NCBI GenBank assembly: GCA_947034895.1
Contig: OX344762.1
Span: 76,874,981-76,938,980, forward strand
DNA from: Rhytidiadelphus loreus
Lineage: Eukaryota; Streptophyta; Bryopsida; Hypnales; Hylocomiaceae
Length of the DNA stretch: 64,000 bases
Reading direction: 5' to 3'
The translations under genes and the position numbers were made by a program. Below, piece after piece: positions 60,930-64,000 of the stretch (the first letter of the stretch is position 1; every line of letters starts with the position of its first letter). The notes under the pieces are model-generated. The model saw nothing but the letters and a program-made list of their open reading frames with translations. It was not told where the DNA came from and did not search any database.

Positions 60930-61840
60930 AAATCTAAACATTTTAGGCTAAATTTCAAGATGCTATTTTAGTTTTGAGGTCATAAATGACTCAATGTGCA
61001 TCCTTTTTTATATGCTATATACCATTGAAATTGTGCTTCCGAAGTGAACGAAATGATATAAAGTTGTAGAATTTGTCTTTAACAAAAAATTACACATACA
61101 TTTAAAGTTAATATCAATTGGGATAATTATTTCCTTACTATTTTGTTTGAATTTCTTATCTCTGCAAGAGATGGATTTAACCTTCACAATATCTTTTCCA
61201 ATTGCTTCACATGAAATAATACTTTCGTGTGCCAAATTCTTTGGTGTGCTTGACATATCAACTACAATGATTTGAAGCAACTGTCTAATCATTCTAGCTC
61301 TTAACAATTGCCTTTTAGTCGTTGTCGTCGTCGGAGTTCGAGTAAGAAAGTATTATTTTCATATTCCAATATGTATTCTTTGTTGCAATAAAAGAATATT
61401 TTATTATGTACACAATGCTCTACATCCTATGATATTTTCACTACATTTGTTTTTCTCTTATCTTTAGAATTCACTGTAAATTATATGTATTCTCACTTGA
61501 TCAATCCACCCTCAAACAACCTCTTAGAATGTAATATAAATTTCAAAACATGCAATAGCACCAACTTCCCAAGCTTTTAGATATAAAATCCACGGGCATA
61601 GGTCCCATAGTAGTAGGTCATTTTTTTTCTAGACATAGCAATTTTGGTGAAAAAAAATGAGTCTTTTAACTTTTTAACCAAAAATATTTACAAATTACAT
61701 CATATTTTATATTTCTAGGCTCTAGGTTCACACAATCTCTGCTCACCACTCTTAGGCTAACGCTCACACGCTCACATGCTAGCGTCGTTGCACTTTCAAA
61801 CATTGATGCATGCATACTTTAAGCATTCAGTGAAGAGACA
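60930..61840. other. AT-rich intergenic stretch, no gene supported
   Basis: A 99-codon minus-strand frame (61008-61307) has no recognisable motif; not called as a gene. Confidence 0.4.
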
Positions 61841-61844
61841 TTCA

Positions 61845-63480
61845 GACCTTAGAGTTTCAAAAATTGGATGAGGTCATCAAGAGCAAAGGCTTCAAGCTCC
61901 TAAACTAGATTAAAATTAGGTGCATCTCTCTCCTAGAGTCAATACATAGGCTTCCTAGTGAGTTCAAAGTTGTCATTGCCAAGGTGTTGGTTGATATGCA
62001 TGATAACAAGTTTGTAGAGGTACGACTAGTGCACATGTTTGCCCATTGTTATTTTGTAGTTTATTTTTGTATATGTTTCTTTGTATAACCTAATAGCCTA
62101 ATTTATTTATGATTTTGTAGAAGTGCCTTGATTTATTCAAGTACCCTTATTGTCTTATGGGCATAATGGCTTCAATGCTTTTTCTAGGACAATGGATTTA
62201 TGGATGTTCTAATTACCTTTGTCTAAAAGCGCAATGTCTTCATATGTGACTTTGTTGCTACTTTGAAGATATGTAAAGGATAACTTTACTTTTATACATT
62301 GACAAAGGCACTAGCTTTGGAGGTGATGAGTTTGGGACTTTTGGGAACTTGTTGGATTGCATGCCATTAGCAAATTCATTTAAAATGGTATTCAAATTTG
62401 AATGATGCTTCAAGCTTACCTAACTTGCTTTCATAGTGAAGGGTGAGAAAGTGCGGGCCAAATATAAATGCCAACCTATTGACTAAGACAGTTTTTCAAA
62501 GACCAAGGCTTCTATGAGAGAAGAGTGTGTAGGCATTGTCTTCTTGTGCAAACAACAAGGCTTGGCTTTAGTGGTATATAGTACATCATAATTGTATTGT
62601 TTTAATTTTTTCTTCTTTTAATTTTTTTAGTTTTAATATGTTCTTAGAGATTGCATTGATAGATTTTTTGTATGTTCAATTATAATCATTTGTGGCTTTG
62701 CTTGTTTATTCTTTATTGTGTTAAAAAATTTGAATTTCTTTTGAAAGATTACTTTGATAGTTTTCTAGTGAGTTCAATTATAATTATTTTGTAGCTTTGC
62801 TTACTTATTCTTCATTGTTTTTTTAACCCTTTTTTTCTTAGTTCCTAAAGGTCTTTCATTTAAATTAATTGAAATGTTTTTTTAATTCTAAATTTGTTGA
62901 AGATGTACTTTTCACTTGACTTCTCATCTTAATCATTGTATTTCTAGCAAGCATGGCTTAGTAGTTGCTAAAGGACCTTGGTTAGAGATTCGTGAATTAT
63001 GTTGTCTTAAATGCTCTTGGAGTCATTTACCAATAAATTGGTTGCAATCAAGTGTTGAAGAGAGTTTAGCAAGCACTTGTGCATCCTATTCAATTTCTAT
63101 TGTAAGCAAAGACAGTTTCTAACAATGGTACTAAAAATTTCATGCCCCATGTCTTAGACAAATACAAGTTGGAAACGCAACAATCAATGTTTAAATTGGT
63201 CATGGTGAACAATGCTTGCAAATACATGGAGCCTCCATTTGACTTAAATCTCCCCACTAATGTGGAAAGATTTGGAAGCTAACATAGTTCTATGCATGGA
63301 GGGATTTCCTAAGTAACTTTCAACTAGTCAAAGAGGTGATTGTCTATGTCATGGGCAACACTAAAGATAAATGTTGTATCAACTCTTTGGCCTTTTTGAA
63401 GTACAAGTTGTGTAACTCGCTTGATTTCTACCTCTAGTTGGTTGCTGGGATGTATTCCCAAAAAATCTTCAAGTTAAAAT
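61845..63480 (+). mobile_element. Degenerate hAT-like transposase
   Basis: In one plus frame near 61860-62020 the sequence reads FQKLDEVIKSKGFKLL and RLPSEFKVVIAKVLVDMHDN. Near 62290 it reads LYIDKGTSFGGDEFGTFGNL. At about 63290-63470 comes YAWRDFLSNFQLVKEVIVYV, then MGNTKDKCCINSLAFLKYKL and, after an in-frame stop, LVAGMYSQKIFK. The last part resembles the C-terminal dimerisation region of hAT transposases and related zinc-finger 862-like proteins (MG..EDE..FS.L.F.K.KLRN pattern). Stops, frameshifts and AT-rich gaps separate the blocks. Terminal repeats were not found. Confidence 0.5.
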
Positions 63481-63499
63481 TTTTTTCCTATTCTAGTGA

Positions 63500-64000
63500 G
63501 TGGATAGGAATTGTGGATTGTTGTTATGATCTAAATGCATAGGTTTAATTGATTGAAATTTTCTTGGTCTCTCACACCCCAAGCATGATGTATATTTTTT
63601 TCTTTAGTAGATCGGTTGTTGCATACCCCTTGTGTATCCATCTAAAATATATTTTTATTAGAAGTGAGATCTTACTTTCTTCTTTATTCTTCGGATGACA
63701 TGTGCAAGAATGGGTGGATGTTCTTTGTAGTAGAGAATTCTACAACTACTATAAGGAGCACTCTCTTAATCTTTTGTTTACTATATCCTACTTCTTAGGT
63801 TTTGGTGGCATGATGGGCTCCAATTTCTAGAGATGGTGTTGTTTAAGCCATCAAAAAAACACTCATGATGTTCAGTTGCTAACCTCTTCCTAATTATTTG
63901 CAAGAGATGAGAACTTTATATGCATCCTAATTCTTAAATTGTTGTTTGTATTTCATCAACTTGATTGTTATAATTTAAGCATAGGGTAGGGGGTTACAAG
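63500..64000. other. AT-rich intergenic stretch, no gene seen
   Basis: No protein-like frame or repeat was recognised up to the window end. Confidence 0.45.

Overview
The window is nuclear DNA of a land plant, most likely a moss or another non-flowering lineage. The genes are intron-rich with standard GT-AG junctions. They include a plant-type poly(ADP-ribose) glycohydrolase, a bacterial-type organellar dihydroorotase and a eukaryotic multidomain acetyl-CoA carboxylase. Gene-free DNA is AT-rich and full of decayed transposons and tandem repeats. The exact lineage cannot be fixed from the sequence alone; the bryophyte-like placement is an inference from the HSPA12-type Hsp70, the moderate introns and the transposon mix.

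Layout. 1-954 (-): 5' part of an HSPA12-like Hsp70 gene with a duplicated upstream region. 2.7-10.5 kb: a 131-bp tandem repeat, a Ty1/copia remnant, a 221-bp TTAA-flanked element, an unidentified gene fragment and a LINE remnant with RNase H. 10.8-13.6 kb: an intronless gene for an acidic-tailed protein whose promoter, 5' leader and 3' flank each carry tandem duplications; the leader holds three copies of a nine-codon upstream ORF. 16.2-18.2 kb (-): an eight-exon F-box gene. Head-to-head with it, at 20.0-21.95 kb (+), lies a degenerate copy, which was duplicated again at 28.2-30.0 kb. 23.0-26.0 kb (+): PARG. 30.7-34.2 kb (+): dihydroorotase. 37.6-54.95 kb (-): homomeric acetyl-CoA carboxylase in 31 exons, encoding 2,248 residues. 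55-64 kb: AT-rich DNA with a GTTAAC-centred minisatellite split by a 542-bp TTAA-flanked element, and a decayed hAT-like transposase.

Gene models for ACC, PARG, dihydroorotase and the F-box gene were assembled by hand from reading frame, splice sites and family conservation. In each case exon lengths sum to an intact frame. The neighbouring genes have unrelated jobs (fatty acid precursor supply, pyrimidine synthesis, ADP-ribose turnover, ubiquitin targeting), as expected for a eukaryotic chromosome.

The most unusual items are the triplicated upstream ORF, the TTAA/CCC elements (one with its empty site preserved in a paralogous segment), the TTAA insertion inside the palindromic minisatellite, and the inverted F-box gene/pseudogene pair.
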